This document shows, piece by piece, positions 34,170 to 45,476 of a stretch of DNA of 64,000 nucleotides. The first letter of the stretch is position 1; each line of letters starts with the position of its first letter. This DNA comes from Monilinia fructicola (taxonomy: Eukaryota; Ascomycota; Leotiomycetes; Helotiales; Sclerotiniaceae): positions 1,781,501 through 1,845,500 of the forward strand of contig VICG01000016.1 in assembly GCA_008692225.1 (NCBI GenBank). The letters run 5' to 3'. The position numbers and the translations under genes were made by a program. Below the pieces are notes generated by a model. That model was not told where the DNA came from. It worked only from the letters and a program-made list of their open reading frames with translations, and did not search any database.

Positions 34170-35960
34170 GGAATTTGGTTTCTATGATTGATATTTGTTC
34201 AAAAAATTTTAAAGGAGGAAAAAAGTAGTTGAGTGGATTTGAATTTGCGTGCATATGATAAGGCATGGAAAGGAAATACTGTGTTGTAATACCGAATTTT
34301 CGTTTCCTTCTTCTTCTTCTACTTTATCTTTCTTCATTCATTACCTTCATTCGATTCATTGTGTTTTCTTTTTTCGCGTTTATCCTTTATGGCTTTTGAG
34401 TTTTTCAGTGTATCTTTTTATTTTGTGGATGAGGGGGATGTTTTGAAGAAGGAAAAATTGAAGAAGATTTTATAAGAGGTGATATGATATTGATATCCAG
34501 AAAGTCAGAGAGGAAGTAATTAGAGAATGTTAGGGATTGGATTTAGGTGTGATGAGATGTGATGGGATGTGGTGGGATGGAATAGTATGTATGGGATATG
34601 GTATTAGGATATGAATTGAATTGACAACCTGGTGATAGGGTGGTTGATTTTGATTAGTGAAATGGGAATGAAAATGAGAGACATATTTGACATGTTTCTT
34701 TGATGTTGACGTGAATGTGAATGTGTATGTATGTACCTAGGTATGCAGGGGGTGTAGGGGGGCAGGTGTAGATGTAAGTGTGAATGTGCGTAGGGGGTGT
34801 CGGTATGTGTGGTGTTGAGGTTCAACAGCCAAAGCATCTACTTGGTTTCAAAGTTTGATGGGATAGTAGTTCGTAAGGCTCTAATTCAGGGTTGACAATG
34901 GAATACTGGATTTGTGCTTCTGGGCCAAAGGTTTACAAGTTCAAGGGTATGAGCAAAGAAAGCCTCAAGTTTGAACGCCTGGTGAGCCAACGATGGAACG
35001 AATACCTCTCTTGATGCTCTCATTCAAATCCGATGATAAAATAACCTCTTACAAGGTTACCTACCCCTAACTTCTCATAGTAGAATCTGGAGAGAAGAAG
35101 TCTGTTTTGATGATGCATCTAATATTTGCCATTCATCGCGTATAAGAGGGCACTAGAAAAGGGGTCTTCCGAACGGTCCGAAGCGTTTACTGACTAGTGA
35201 GTAGTAAGGAGTATGTATGTATATGAGGCCGGTAGCCACATTCTATGTATTCGAGAAGAGTTTGATTTGGAGGAAAATGGGCCCGATGGATTGAATAGCT
35301 TCCGGATTGATTATGATTCTTAGAATTGTTATTCGTAGGTATTTTTATCTTGGAAGCCATTCATCTTGTGAGCAGATTATCCATATGTTAGATGTCCCTT
35401 TTTAATTTTGATACTGTGATGATTCATACTTCATACTGTGGTGCTGTGGTGCTGTGGTGCTGTGATACTTCTCATGAATGTAGCTGTGATGAGGGGTTCT
35501 TCCACAGCTCTCTCCAGTCTCGTTAGTTTCTTCCCTTTCTTCAGTCTCTTTGCCGTCTCTTTGCCGTCTCTTTGCTCTCCTTACTTTCTTTCCTCTCGTG
35601 ATGCTCCTTCCTCTCTTGACTCTCTCCAAACGGATCAAAACAAATCCATTTTAACATCAACAAGATCAACTCACCTACTCGAGTAGGTACTTCCTTTCTT
35701 TTCCTTGATAAAGAGACCCGACGCTTCGTCCAATTAAGCCTCAGATGTGGTCCGTGCACGCCAATGACGATGGCTGGTGATCAACAATGTAGGAAAACAT
35801 TAGGAAGAAGCTCTTAGATTCACTTGTTTGTTTCCAAACACATAATCTCTGAATAACCTCAACAACCGTTCATTCAATTCTCAAACGGTTATTCATACAA
35901 TAATCAATTGTGCGACCTTTGATCAATCGTACAAAGCTCCCAAAGGAGTAAATCATTTAC
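34170..35960. other. Intergenic, 1.8 kb
   Basis: 3' flank of MRN1 and promoter of SNX41. GGGATGTGATG-type repeats at 34550-34590, one ACCTAGGT at 34735-34742, (GTGCTGTGGT)n at 35438-35462 and CTCTTTGCCGT repeats near 35550-35570. Overlapping frames on both strands at 35402-35760 share low-complexity DNA and are not called. Confidence 0.5.
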
Positions 35961-38183
35961 ATGATGTGGAACGATGAAGACAATAATCCATACGGTACCA
36001 GCTTTGAACGAAGAGATTCTATAACTTCATCAAATGCGATTCCAAACTCCCCTGGTTCTCGTAAGTTTTCTTGACTTGACATCTTTGATCACTTTCTATC
36101 AAAATGTTTTCTGTCTTCTTAGGAACCACGGCAGATCCTGACTGTGATGCTGACTTTGAGGGCTGGGATTTTATAGAACATGATTTTGGCGGGCCGCGCA
36201 CTCCTTCTACCATCAGCGAAAATCATGATCATCTACAAGAACAAGGCAATCTGAGTTATGATACTAGTGAGGCTGGAAGTGATGAGGATTATGGTGAAGC
36301 ATCTCAAGCTACGAGAAGGCAGAAGAAAGGAGGATATGATAGTCGCATTGAGCAAATTCTATATGAGAATCCGGAACTCCCTATTTTGATTGTGGATGCT
36401 GGAAAGAGTTCTGAGAGTGGTGGGAAATATATTGTTTATACCATAAGAACAGGGGTATGAATGATCACTAGGTCATATATCAATATGTCAAAGCTAACAT
36501 CATGATAGGATCTTGAAGTTCGTCGTCGCTACTCAGAGTTTGCTTCTTTAAGAGAAGCTCTCTCTAGGTTACATCCTACTTTGATCATTCCACCTATTCC
36601 CGAGAAACATACCATGGCAGATTATGCTGCGAATCCAACAAAAGCAAAGCAAGATCAACAAATCATAGATCTTCGAAAGCGCATGTTGGCTGTATTCTTA
36701 AACCGATGTCGAAGGATGGATGAAGTAAGAAATGATGGAGTTTGGTGGAGATTTTTAGATCCAAACGCAAGCTGGGTAAGTCGATACGTATATATACTCT
36801 ATTACTATTCGATTTCTAACATCTATTAGAATGAAGTCTTACATTCTCATCCTATCGCGTCAATTCCAAAATCAAATATGAAAGCCCCACCTCTCGACCC
36901 CGCCAACCCCACACCTGCTCATTCATTCCTACCTGTACCTGCAACGTCTGCGAAACTCAAAGCAGCTTCTTCATCTGCTACTAATGCTCAAGGTATGATA
37001 GCACAACCATCAGAGTATGCTGCTAGTCCTTCTACCGCGGCACATACGGTATCTGGACCACAACTCTTTGGTAGAATCCCACCAGAAAGTGCAAATTTGA
37101 GTGAACAAGATTTGGATCCATACTTTATAAGTTTCGAATCTTCCACAAAGGATTTGGAATTATTATTAACTGGGCCTATTGAACGTGTAAATCGAAGGAC
37201 ATTAACTCACTTATCTGCATTATCAACAGATTTAGCAGAACTTGGTGCTAGATTTAATGGATTCTCACTCTCAGAACCTTCAGCATCTCTTGCTGCAGCT
37301 ATTGAAAGAGTTGGTCAAGCTGTGGATTCTTCATACATTGCAACTGAAGAACTTTCTGCTTCTTTAGGTGCAAGTTTTGCCGAACCAATGCGAGAGAGTG
37401 CCCAATTTGCTGGTGTCGTTCGAAATGTTCTAAGATATCGGGTTTTGAAGAGGGTACAACAAGAGATGACTAATGAGGATTTGGCAAAGAAGAGAGTTCT
37501 TCTAGAACAATTGGAAAGGAGTGAAGCTGAAGCCAAAAGAATTGATCAATACCTAAACAATAGTGGAACTTCTAATCTTCCACGGAGATCAAATTCCTCA
37601 GCAAGAGAACCACCACAAGTAAGGAGAGAATCGCCACATGATGATACAGCGTCAATTGATTCTGATTTTCCGCCAACTCATGGTGATACACCATCTGCTT
37701 CTCAAGGCGTTCCACAACAAGAGGAAATACCACCTACTCATCGAAAGAGTGCTAGTGGAAATTTCATCACTAATAAAATCTTTGGACGTATAAGTCATGC
37801 GGTTCATGGTGTTGTTGATGCTGATCCAGAAAGAACAAGAAGAGATCAAATTAGTAAGACTAGAGAGGCAATATCACAATTGGAACAGGCTCAATTAGCA
37901 TCAGCACAAGATGTTAAAGATGCAACTGCAGGTGTTCTCAAGGATTTGAAGAGATTTCAATTAGAGAAAGAAGATGATCTAAAGAGATACATGGTGAGTA
38001 ATTATGTTTCCTCTTTTACTTTTGATGTTTGTTGTCATCATGTGATGAAGATATAGCCATTATACATAATACTAATTGATTTTATAGCTTGCTTATGCTA
38101 GATCACAAATTGAATGGGCAAAGAAAAATAAGGAGACATGGGAGGAAGCAAAAGCTGAAGTGGAGAAAATAGAGGATAATTAA
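35961..38183 (+). CDS. SNX41: Sorting nexin SNX41 (PX-BAR)
   Basis: It binds PI3P on endosomes and sorts cargo, working with Snx4 and related to Atg20. Five exons are inferred: 35961-36060, 36123-36454, 36509-36775, 36830-37993 and 38088-38183, totalling 652 aa. Two adjacent ATGs open the frame; the second (35964) gives MWNDEDNNPYGTSFERRDS, which is the family start. The region GGYDSRIEQILYENPELPIL leads into the PX domain (about 112-235), with the phosphoinositide-binding RRYSEF at about 150 and IPPIPEKHTM. The C-terminal half is helical and BAR-like (EDLDPYF is seen as SEQDLDPYFISFESSTKD), ending YARSQIEWAKKNKETW. A Ser/Pro-rich insert lies at about 470-540. All five exons keep phase. Identification is firm. 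Confidence 0.94.
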
Positions 38184-38280
38184 TGCAGAAGTCATGATAA
38201 GGTTTATAATGATGTCTGGTGATAATCAGAGTTAGTGAGCGGGTTATACTATTTTATGAGAGGTAATATTGATATGAAAT

Positions 38281-38308
38281 GGATGGATGGATGGATGGAT
38301 GGATGGAT
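38281..38308. repeat. (GGAT)7 tetranucleotide
   Basis: Seven perfect GGAT copies in the 3' flank of SNX41. Confidence 0.95.
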
Positions 38309-39336
38309 ATCAATTTCAAAGAGGAGTTGTGGTTTTCTGTGTGTAGTTAAGAAAGGCAAATCTGCAAGTGTAGTGTGAAGTAAAAGGAAACGGAACGAAT
38401 AGAGATATACCCTTGAATGTTTTTGATTTGACGTTTTGGTTTGATGTTGGAATGCTAATGATGTATAGATTTTGTTGAAGGTGGCTGAGTAGTTGATCAT
38501 AATGCTCTGCTGGTAATGACGCTCCGCTGGCCCTCTGGGAGCCACTGCCGTGGGGGCTGTTCTCGCTTTGCTCGGCTTAGGTGGTCTGCTTGGTTTTCTT
38601 AATTTGAGTGAGGAGGTATGGTACGGTAGGGGGGATTCGAGGTAAGATCTCCGGGCTTGATTAGGTGTTTGATGAGATGAGGACTGTTAACGTAGGTATC
38701 GGGTGGTGATGGGAGATGCGCTCGGTATCTTATGTATGCATGATGAGGAATTGCATTATGGAGGCTAATCTGATGGTGAGTTATAGGATAAGAGGGAGAA
38801 ATCAGCGAAGGAGACGAGGTTGGGAGGTGTTGGGAGGTGTTGAGTCCGTCAATATTGAAGTGAAGATAGTGAGTGTTTGTTTCTATTGGGAAATTGAAGG
38901 AGTGGTAGACCAATCCATCATGTGATTATGATCAAAACTCCAGCCAACAGTATTTGATATAGAAAGTGCGGTATGATATATGGATGGTCCGGATATCTAG
39001 ATCGGTATCTCCTCTGTCACTTGACTCAAATAGGCGAAGAACATGAGAACCGCCTTCTCAAACACATGCAAAGACAGCTGGAGTGTAAAGTCTTATCCGA
39101 ATTCAAATAAGAATGCGGGGTAGTGTTTTACCAATCGCTTGGGGATTTGCGGGGGTTGGGGCTTGGGGTTTGGGGAAACTGGGGTAGAGTGAGATTGATT
39201 TCTGCTGCTTTTCTTTGGCGGCGTCTGCATCATCATCATCATCGCAACATGGATGGATAGTGTGAGCTTTGAGCTTTGAGGATTAGCTTGTTAAGTTTTC
39301 CCCATCTTGGAAACGTAGTGAAAGTTTTAATATCCC

Positions 39337-39383
39337 ACGCCAACGCCAAAGCCAACACCAAAGCCAACACCAACGCCATTGCC
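39337..39383. repeat. 12-bp CCAACGCCAAAG repeat
   Basis: About four copies of CCAACGCCAAAG/CCAACACCAAAG, 380 bp upstream of the permease start. Confidence 0.8.
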
Positions 39384-39760
39384 AATTCTATCACCCTAGA
39401 AATCATCGCCAGGCGTTGAACTCGAGCGGGAAACGTCTTTGCTGCCACCTAAAGCATCATTTGCTTATCCCGTCGCACGTTGCATCACGGTCAGATGGAA
39501 TTTTTCAGGGTTTGAGGATCAATATTTTACCGGTGGCATGCTTTTCACATGTGCTATTGGTCGTGGGTCTACGCCGCTGTCGTGCATGATTTTATTGAAT
39601 TTCCCTGGGTTTGGCTTTAGGCGTGCTTGATATATCAGCTTTTGGTTCGTTGGTCTCTTGATCTTAATCTCAGGGTCTTCATCTCGGTCTTCTTCTCAGT
39701 CTACATCTCACGGTCACCATCTCTATTGTCATCTCAGTCTTCAAATCCAAATCTATAATC

Positions 39761-41662
39761 ATGGGTATCTTATCAAAAGTTGAGGATCGTCCGACTCCCT
39801 CTCAAGTTTATAATTGGCGTGTCTATCTATGTTCCATCGTCGCTGGCTTTGCAGCCGTGATGATTGGATATGATAGCGCATTCATCGGAACGACTATCGC
39901 TCTCCCTTCTTTCAAGAAAGAATTCAATTTCGCTGCATTGTCTACCTCAAAGTTGAATCTACTCAGCGCCAATATCGTCTCTTGTTATCAAGCTGGTGCT
40001 TTCTGGGGAGCCCTCTTTGCATATGTTGCTGCTTATTGGCTTGGAAGAGTCAAGGGAATGGCTGTCTTTAGTGCGGTTTTCACAGTCGGTGCGGGCATGA
40101 TGCTGGGCACGAACGGAGATCGTGGTCTAGGACTCATCTATGGTGGACGGGCTCTGGCTGGTATTGGAGTTGGTGGTTGTTCTAGCTTGGCTCCTATCTA
40201 CATCTCTGAGATATCTCCACCTGCAATTCGTGGAAGATTGGTTTGCGTAGGTTTGATCATCCTTTTGTATTTGATATTTTGTTAATGATCTTGCAGATGT
40301 TTGAATTGGGTTGGCAAATTGGTGGTTTGGTTGGATTTTGGATTAATGTGAGTATTGATCATCGATGAGAAGATGTGGACTAATATTCTTCAAAGTATGG
40401 AGTTGCTCGAACCCTCGCCCCTAATTACAAGCAATGGATAATTCCATTTGCAGTTCAACTCATTCCTTCTGGACTCTTATTTATTGGAACACTTTGGCTT
40501 CATGAAACTCCTCGTGTGAGTATCCAGACTTCTTATTCTTTAATCTACTCAATCGTTCAGATTCCTCAATCTCTTCAACTGTTGAGCTTAATCAGTCTCT
40601 CAATCATTTGGTTCCTCGATCTTAGACTAATCTTTCGCTCACCATAGTGGTTAATGAGTAGAGGTAAAAGAGAAAAAGCTATCAAAAATCTTTGCTGGAT
40701 TCGAAACCTCACTGAAGATGATATATACATCAAAGAAGAGATCTATGCAATTGAACAAAATATCGAACAACAAATGATAGGTGGTGGTCTTGGATTCTGG
40801 CAACCATTTAAACTTCTCGCATCAAGTCGAAAGATTCAATGGAGATTCTTCCTTGGGGGTTCATTATTCTTTTGGCAAAATGCTTCTGGTATTAATGCCG
40901 TCAATTACTATTCTCCTACCATCTTTAAAAGTATTGGAATCATCGGTACCAACACTTCCTTGTTCTCTACTGGTTTATTTGGTGTGGTCAAAACCGTAGG
41001 AACTTTCCTCTACCTCCTATTCTTAATCGATCAATTGGGCAGAAGAAAATTATTAATGATTGGTTCAATTGGAGGAGCTTTATGTATGTATTATGTAGCT
41101 GCATACATTGCAATTGCAAAGCCTGCCGCTCATCCAACAGATACTCTTCCGCCATCTGGTGTATCTGCTGTCTTCTTCTTTTATCTATGGACTGTAAGTT
41201 TTCCTCTTTTCTCGACCATTCCTGAAAACATATACTAAACTCCGTTCCCACTAGGCATTCTATACTCCGACTTGGAATCCCACACCTTGGGTAGTCAATG
41301 CCGAGATCTTTGATCAAAGTGTTCGAACTTTGGCTCAAGCACATGCTGCTGCTCATAATTGGTTTTGGAATTTCCTCATTTCCAGGTTTACCCCACAAAT
41401 GTTCACTGCGATGGGATATGGAGTCTATTTATTCTTTGCCTCGCTGATGATATGGGGAGCAGCATTTGTTTTCTTCCTCGTCCCTGAGACCAAGAATGTT
41501 CCATTGGAGGCTATTGATAGACTTTTTGATCGTAATTTACCTGCTAGGAAGGCTCATGCTGTTGTTTGGGCCGAATTGGAACAAGAGGAAGAAGCATTGA
41601 GAGCGGGTATTACGGCTGGATTGGAAAAGGAAGCGACTTCTTCACATGTTGAGAAAGTTTAG
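39761..41662 (+). CDS. MFS sugar/quinate-type permease
   Basis: A 12-span major facilitator of the sugar-porter family, closest in style to fungal quinate permease QutD. Five exons are inferred: 39761-40246, 40297-40347, 40396-40515, 40648-41193 and 41255-41662, all phase 0, totalling 536 aa. The start MGILSKVEDRPTPSQVYNWRVYL is typical of QutD-like proteins. Sugar-porter marks are GYDSAFIGTTIALPSF in helix 1, GRALAGIGVGGCSSLAPIYI, SEISPPAIRGRLV, the loop motif HETPRWLMSRGK, QNASGINAVNYYSP and the C-terminal PETKNVPLEAIDRLF. No quinate-catabolism genes (dehydrogenase, dehydratase) flank it, so the substrate could equally be another sugar acid or a hexose. Plasma-membrane location is inferred from the family. 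Confidence 0.92.
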
Positions 41663-41969
41663 AAGATTGACATGATATGGAATATGGAACTTGGTGATAT
41701 GGAACTTGGGGACTTGGGGACTTGGGACTTATGGATATGAGACTTGGGGGTTTGAGGACGTGAAGAATCTTGGGTGAAGGGTTTTGGATGATCTTATAGC
41801 TAACACTCATAATAGTTAATACTTCATTTACTTTCCAACTTTTCAGCAGTAAAGATCATGGCATCAACTGTGCTGCCATGAGCTTTTCATAAAACCTCTT
41901 GAAATCCAACTAGAAATTTGAGATCAATCAAATATGAGCGTCATCTCCTCTTCTCATTCCATTTCCCAA
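41663..41969. repeat. Intergenic 307 bp with GGGACTTGG repeat
   Basis: Between convergent genes. 41680-41760 consists of degenerate GATATGGAACTTGG and GGGGACTTGGG units, and the rest is unremarkable. Confidence 0.7.
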
Positions 41970-42449
41970 CTACTTCTTATTTCCCAACCCCGACAAGAAA
42001 GCAATCCTCAAAACGGCCCCAAATATCAAAATCCCATTATTAATCCATTCATCACTCGTCCATCCATGCACATCCAAGCTCCCAATAGGATCCGCCTCAT
42101 AAACCCCCCATAGATGCCCAAGATCACATACCAACATGGCGAACACGACAGCCTTCCAGACGGAATAGTCACGAGTGAGCCGTAGGACTAGGGCTTCGTT
42201 GATGGTGAATAAGAGGTAGAGAGCTCCAATGTCGGCAGTGAGAAATTTGATGAGGGGGTCGGATGTGGAGGATTGGATATCGATGGTGCTGGAGAGGGTG
42301 GATGGTGCGGTGCTGGTTATGAATTTGGTGGGGTGGAATAGTGAGAGGTAGGCGCCTGAGAGGGCGAAGATGGGTTCGATGTTGAGGAGGAAGGTGCGGT
42401 AGAATGGGTGGATTTTGGGGATGCGGGGGTCGATTGATGGGGATGTCAT
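41970..42449 (-). CDS. Small four-span membrane protein, DUF7704-like
   Basis: A single-exon frame of 159 aa starting at the ATG at 42449 (MTSPSIDPRIPKIHPFYRTF). Four hydrophobic stretches are visible: FLLNIEPIFALSGAYLSLF, IGALYLLFTINEALVL, VVFAMLVCDLGHLWGVY and NNGILIFGAVLRIAFL. Short polar loops include the WTSDEW segment. This arrangement matches a family of fungal membrane proteins of unknown function that I associate with DUF7704. An in-frame extension upstream to 42668 translates a GAGGTGTGAGTG minisatellite and is rejected as coding. Function unknown. Confidence 0.75.
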   Translation of the reverse strand: MTSPSIDPRIPKIHPFYRTFLLNIEPIFALSGAYLSLFHPTKFITSTAPSTLSSTIDIQSSTSDPLIKFLTADIGALYLLFTINEALVLRLTRDYSVWKAVVFAMLVCDLGHLWGVYEADPIGSLDVHGWTSDEWINNGILIFGAVLRIAFLSGLGNKK

Positions 42450-42471
42450 TGTGAGAGGAGAGGGGTGTGTG

Positions 42472-42528
42472 GGTGAGGTGTGAGTGAGGTGTGAGTGAGG
42501 TGTGAGTGAGGTGTGAGTGAGGTGCGAG
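42472..42528. repeat. 12-bp GAGGTGTGAGTG minisatellite
   Basis: About five near-perfect copies lie just upstream of the ATG of the 159-aa membrane protein gene, so probably within its 5' UTR. They are followed by degenerate GTGTGACGT units to about 42605. Confidence 0.85.
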
Positions 42529-43087
42529 GAAGGTATAAATGAGGTGGGAGGTATGAGATGTAAGTTGTGAGATGTAAGGTGCGACGTGTGACGTGTGACG
42601 TGAGAAGTGAGAAATGTAAGATATATAGTGTAAGATGAAGTATGAGATGTAACGTCTGAGTATATCAATTATAATACAATATATGTATGTTCTTAGAATA
42701 GGCCAAGTTGATTATTCTAAGGTTACATAGAAATGATATATAACCTTCAGTCAAGCATCAATATATATTGTTCTGACCTTCAAAAGATGTCCACTCATCA
42801 AGTCTGTGCCGTCGGAATCGGTGATTTTCCGTAATAAAACCTTAAGACCACTCATCCATTCACCAATGATGAATTGCAAGACTAGGTTATCCTCAACATC
42901 AAAGAAAACCACTAGGTAAGATTTAATACCATACCCACAATTATAAGGCTCAGTCAGATAGATGGCTTATGTTGGATTGACCTCATCCTCATTGATATTC
43001 AAACCATCTCTCATATAGAATAAGAGCTCTGGTAAAATACTATGGTACGAATGATTCTGGTAAAGATGATCCAAATAGGCATCAATC

Positions 43088-43168
43088 GATGATGATGATG
43101 ATGTTGTTGTTGTTGTTGTTGTTGACGTTGTTGTTGTTGTTGTTGTTGTTGACGTTGATGGTGATGAT
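43088..43168. repeat. GAT/GTT trinucleotide array
   Basis: Four GAT copies, then about seventeen GTT copies interrupted twice by GAC, then GAT again. Confidence 0.9.
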
Positions 43169-43362
43169 CAAGTTTGAGATGAATGTGTTTGAAGGAACCT
43201 CCAATAAAGATCTCTCATAACGTACTACGTAAATGAAGTTTGTACGACTAGTTACTTCAATATATTTCAATATACACCAATACTCCTCTTATTCATTAAA
43301 AACGCCACATTATATTCCCATCTCTCCAGCAACTAAGATTTCCATACCCAAATTAATTCCTA

Positions 43363-44463
43363 TCATGCTCCAGTTTCATCCTCTTGATGTTGTGGAATTG
43401 GTCTCTCGTTATTTAATCTCTTCCTGAAAAATCTACTGGTATCGCCCATGGGAAAATTGAAGAATAACGCTTGTTGGCACATTAAATGTCCTACAGCATA
43501 ATATCCAAACATTCCTGCTATAAAAGCAAATGCCCCAGCGGTTTTCTTAAGTGCGGCGGCGGTTGAACTATTACCATCTGCCTCGCAGAAGTATGATGCG
43601 CTAACAAGAGTGAATGCCAGTTGTACAAAGAAGTAGATGCCAATGTAGACGAGATTTCTGAGAGGGGTTCAATTAGATTTCGGCTAAAGAAAAAGACGGG
43701 TTGATGATGGGAATGATGGGAATGATGGGAATGATGGGGATAATAAGGTAGATAATACATACATTGTTAATGATCCAATTAGGAAGAAAAAGTTAAAGAC
43801 GGACCACACTATTTCAATCAGTTTTATAACTCAAATGATGATTCGAATAACTTACACAAGACAAAAAACCCAACAGCATTATTATACTGTGCAGTATCAC
43901 TTCCGTATGATTCTGCTATTCCAAGAAATGGGACATCCAAAGCACCAAATCCAGCATAGAATAATCCAAAAGCACTCAATGTCGTATAGGCAAATGAATT
44001 ACCTCGAACTAGTTCCCATTGAGCCGATATTACCATACCTATACCAGCACTGGGAGAAATTAGATGAATGAAATTCAAAAGGAGAGAAAGGAATCTTACA
44101 CGAAATTGAAATTCGCAACGAAAACATCGGTATTAGATAAACCACGAAATCCCATAAGGGCACAAGAAAGAGTCGTAAGAGTTGTAGCAAATGCTCCAAT
44201 TGCTAAAGCTGTCTAAACGAAGGAATAAATTAATAAGATGAGAGACTGAAGGACTGAAGGACTGAAGGACCCAAGGACCCAAGGACCAAAGAGAGGAAAA
44301 TAGATCAAGAAAGAAAGTAAAAGAAAACACTCACTGGACTACCAATTGTACTTCCAAAAGGTTGTGTAACTACTTGGATAGAATAGCCTCGTAAACTTTG
44401 AACATCAGTGTCTTTGATATGGCCACTTTCAATATCCTTAATAACTCTAGTCGTATCAGACAT
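43363..44463 (-). CDS. GPR1/FUN34/YaaH (acetate transporter-type) membrane protein
   Basis: This family includes yeast Ady2/Ato acetate-ammonium transporters and Aspergillus AcpA: six-helix plasma-membrane proteins. Five exons are inferred: 44463-44335, 44212-44100, 44049-43856, 43808-43763 and 43657-43363, totalling 258 aa. Helices are visible at TALAIGAFATTLTTLSCALMG, the FVAGIGMVISAQWELVRGN region (family motif), TTLSAFGLFYAGFGAL, NNAVGFFVLLWSVFNFFFLI, IYFFVQLAFTLVSASYF and AGAFAFIAGMFGYYAVG. The signature that in the family usually reads NPAPLGL is here GSPTALAIG, so the Asn and the second Pro are missing. Introns 1 and 4 each contain a minisatellite. The substrate is uncertain because of the diverged motif. 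Confidence 0.88.
43704..43742. repeat. 9-bp GGGAATGAT repeat inside intron 4
   Basis: About four copies of GGGAATGAT within the 105-nt intron (43762-43658) of the GPR1-family gene. Confidence 0.85.
44242..44288. repeat. 8-bp ACTGAAGG/ACCCAAGG repeat inside intron 1
   Basis: Three ACTGAAGG copies pass into ACCCAAGG copies, within the 122-nt intron (44334-44213) of the GPR1-family gene. Confidence 0.85.
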
Positions 44464-44849
44464 TTTGAACTGATTGATCAACATGTAATTTCGAGTCGAA
44501 TATGTTTATAGAAATAGAACAAATTTGATATGATGATATCACAATGATCGGCTTTTGTCGGGATTAGTTTCTTGATCTGAAAAGTCCAAATCCCGAATCC
44601 TTTTCACACCAAGGAGTTTTGTATATCTTCAACTTCAACGGTGTCTTGAACCTTATATTTATTCACAACATACTCAACATATGCGGTTGATCATATTTAT
44701 ATGAAACGGAATACTTATTCGTTTTCATGTTTCTCAATCCGAGCAAAAGGATTTCGACATTTATGCATTTCATGACATGCTTCTGGGTATTCCGTTAAAG
44801 TTTCCCACGAATCTCTTATCAATCTTCTCCATGAGGAGTCACAGTACAC

Positions 44850-44880
44850 TGTACAGTCTGTCCTCCGGGCAGACTGTACA
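44850..44880. other. Perfect inverted repeat (hairpin)
   Basis: The arms TGTACAGTCTG (44850-44860) and CAGACTGTACA (44870-44880) are exact complements around the nine-base spacer TCCTCCGGG. The spacer itself can pair two further C-G pairs and a T.G. It is strong for DNA of this composition. Confidence 0.85.
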
Positions 44881-45428
44881 ATAAAGTATGTTCAAGAGCA
44901 ATGCATTCATTCTTGATCCGATACAAATGATGCACCAATCAATGTCTTCATTTGGGTAAAAGTCGGTCTATTTTCCCCATGGATCAACAAATGCTAAGAG
45001 CACGACATTGAAGTTAAGTATGCGCAATCCTCTGCAATGTCTGGGATAAAACCTGGAGAAGAGGCATCAAGACTGTTGATTGATCAAAAAAGAGCTTGGG
45101 GATTGAGATGTTTTGATATATCAGGACCAAGAGACTAAGTAATGAAGTTACTAAAAGGATTCCCAGAATCCCAGGTCATGTAAGGTTAGGGTTATTGTAT
45201 TAGTAAGCATTGAAAATCCAAGACGAGGGGACATGAACATATGGCATATGCATATGAACTAACAAACAAACATATAAAGACACAACAATCAACCAACCAA
45301 CTTCAAGTATCGTATCCATTAGGGGCTGTGAAAGCCCAGTGATACTATCTATCACTAGCTCTCCCGAGAACTCTCTCTCTCCTGTTGAATATCCATGGAT
45401 ACCTTCGCACCTTCGTATCTTCGAAAAT

Positions 45429-45476
45429 TGGCACACATTGGCACACACTGGCACACACTGGCACACACTGGCACAG
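45429..45476. repeat. 10-bp GGCACACACT minisatellite
   Basis: Four to five near-perfect copies. Confidence 0.9.

Larger units (their letters stand above)
38184..39760. other. Intergenic, 1.6 kb
   Basis: Contains a (GGAT)n run at 38281-38308, GGAGGTGTTG repeats near 38820, and a 12-bp CCAACGCCAAAG repeat at 39337-39383. The last 500 bp should hold the permease promoter; a run of TCATCTCAGTCTTC-like units spans 39660-39745, just before the ATG. Short frames in both directions are not convincing. Confidence 0.5.
42450..43362. other. Intergenic, 913 bp, with two minisatellites
   Basis: Upstream of the DUF7704-like gene lies a 12-bp GAGGTGTGAGTG array. Further right is a GTT/GAT trinucleotide array (43088-43168). 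Between them is unique AT-rich DNA with no gene. Confidence 0.6.
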
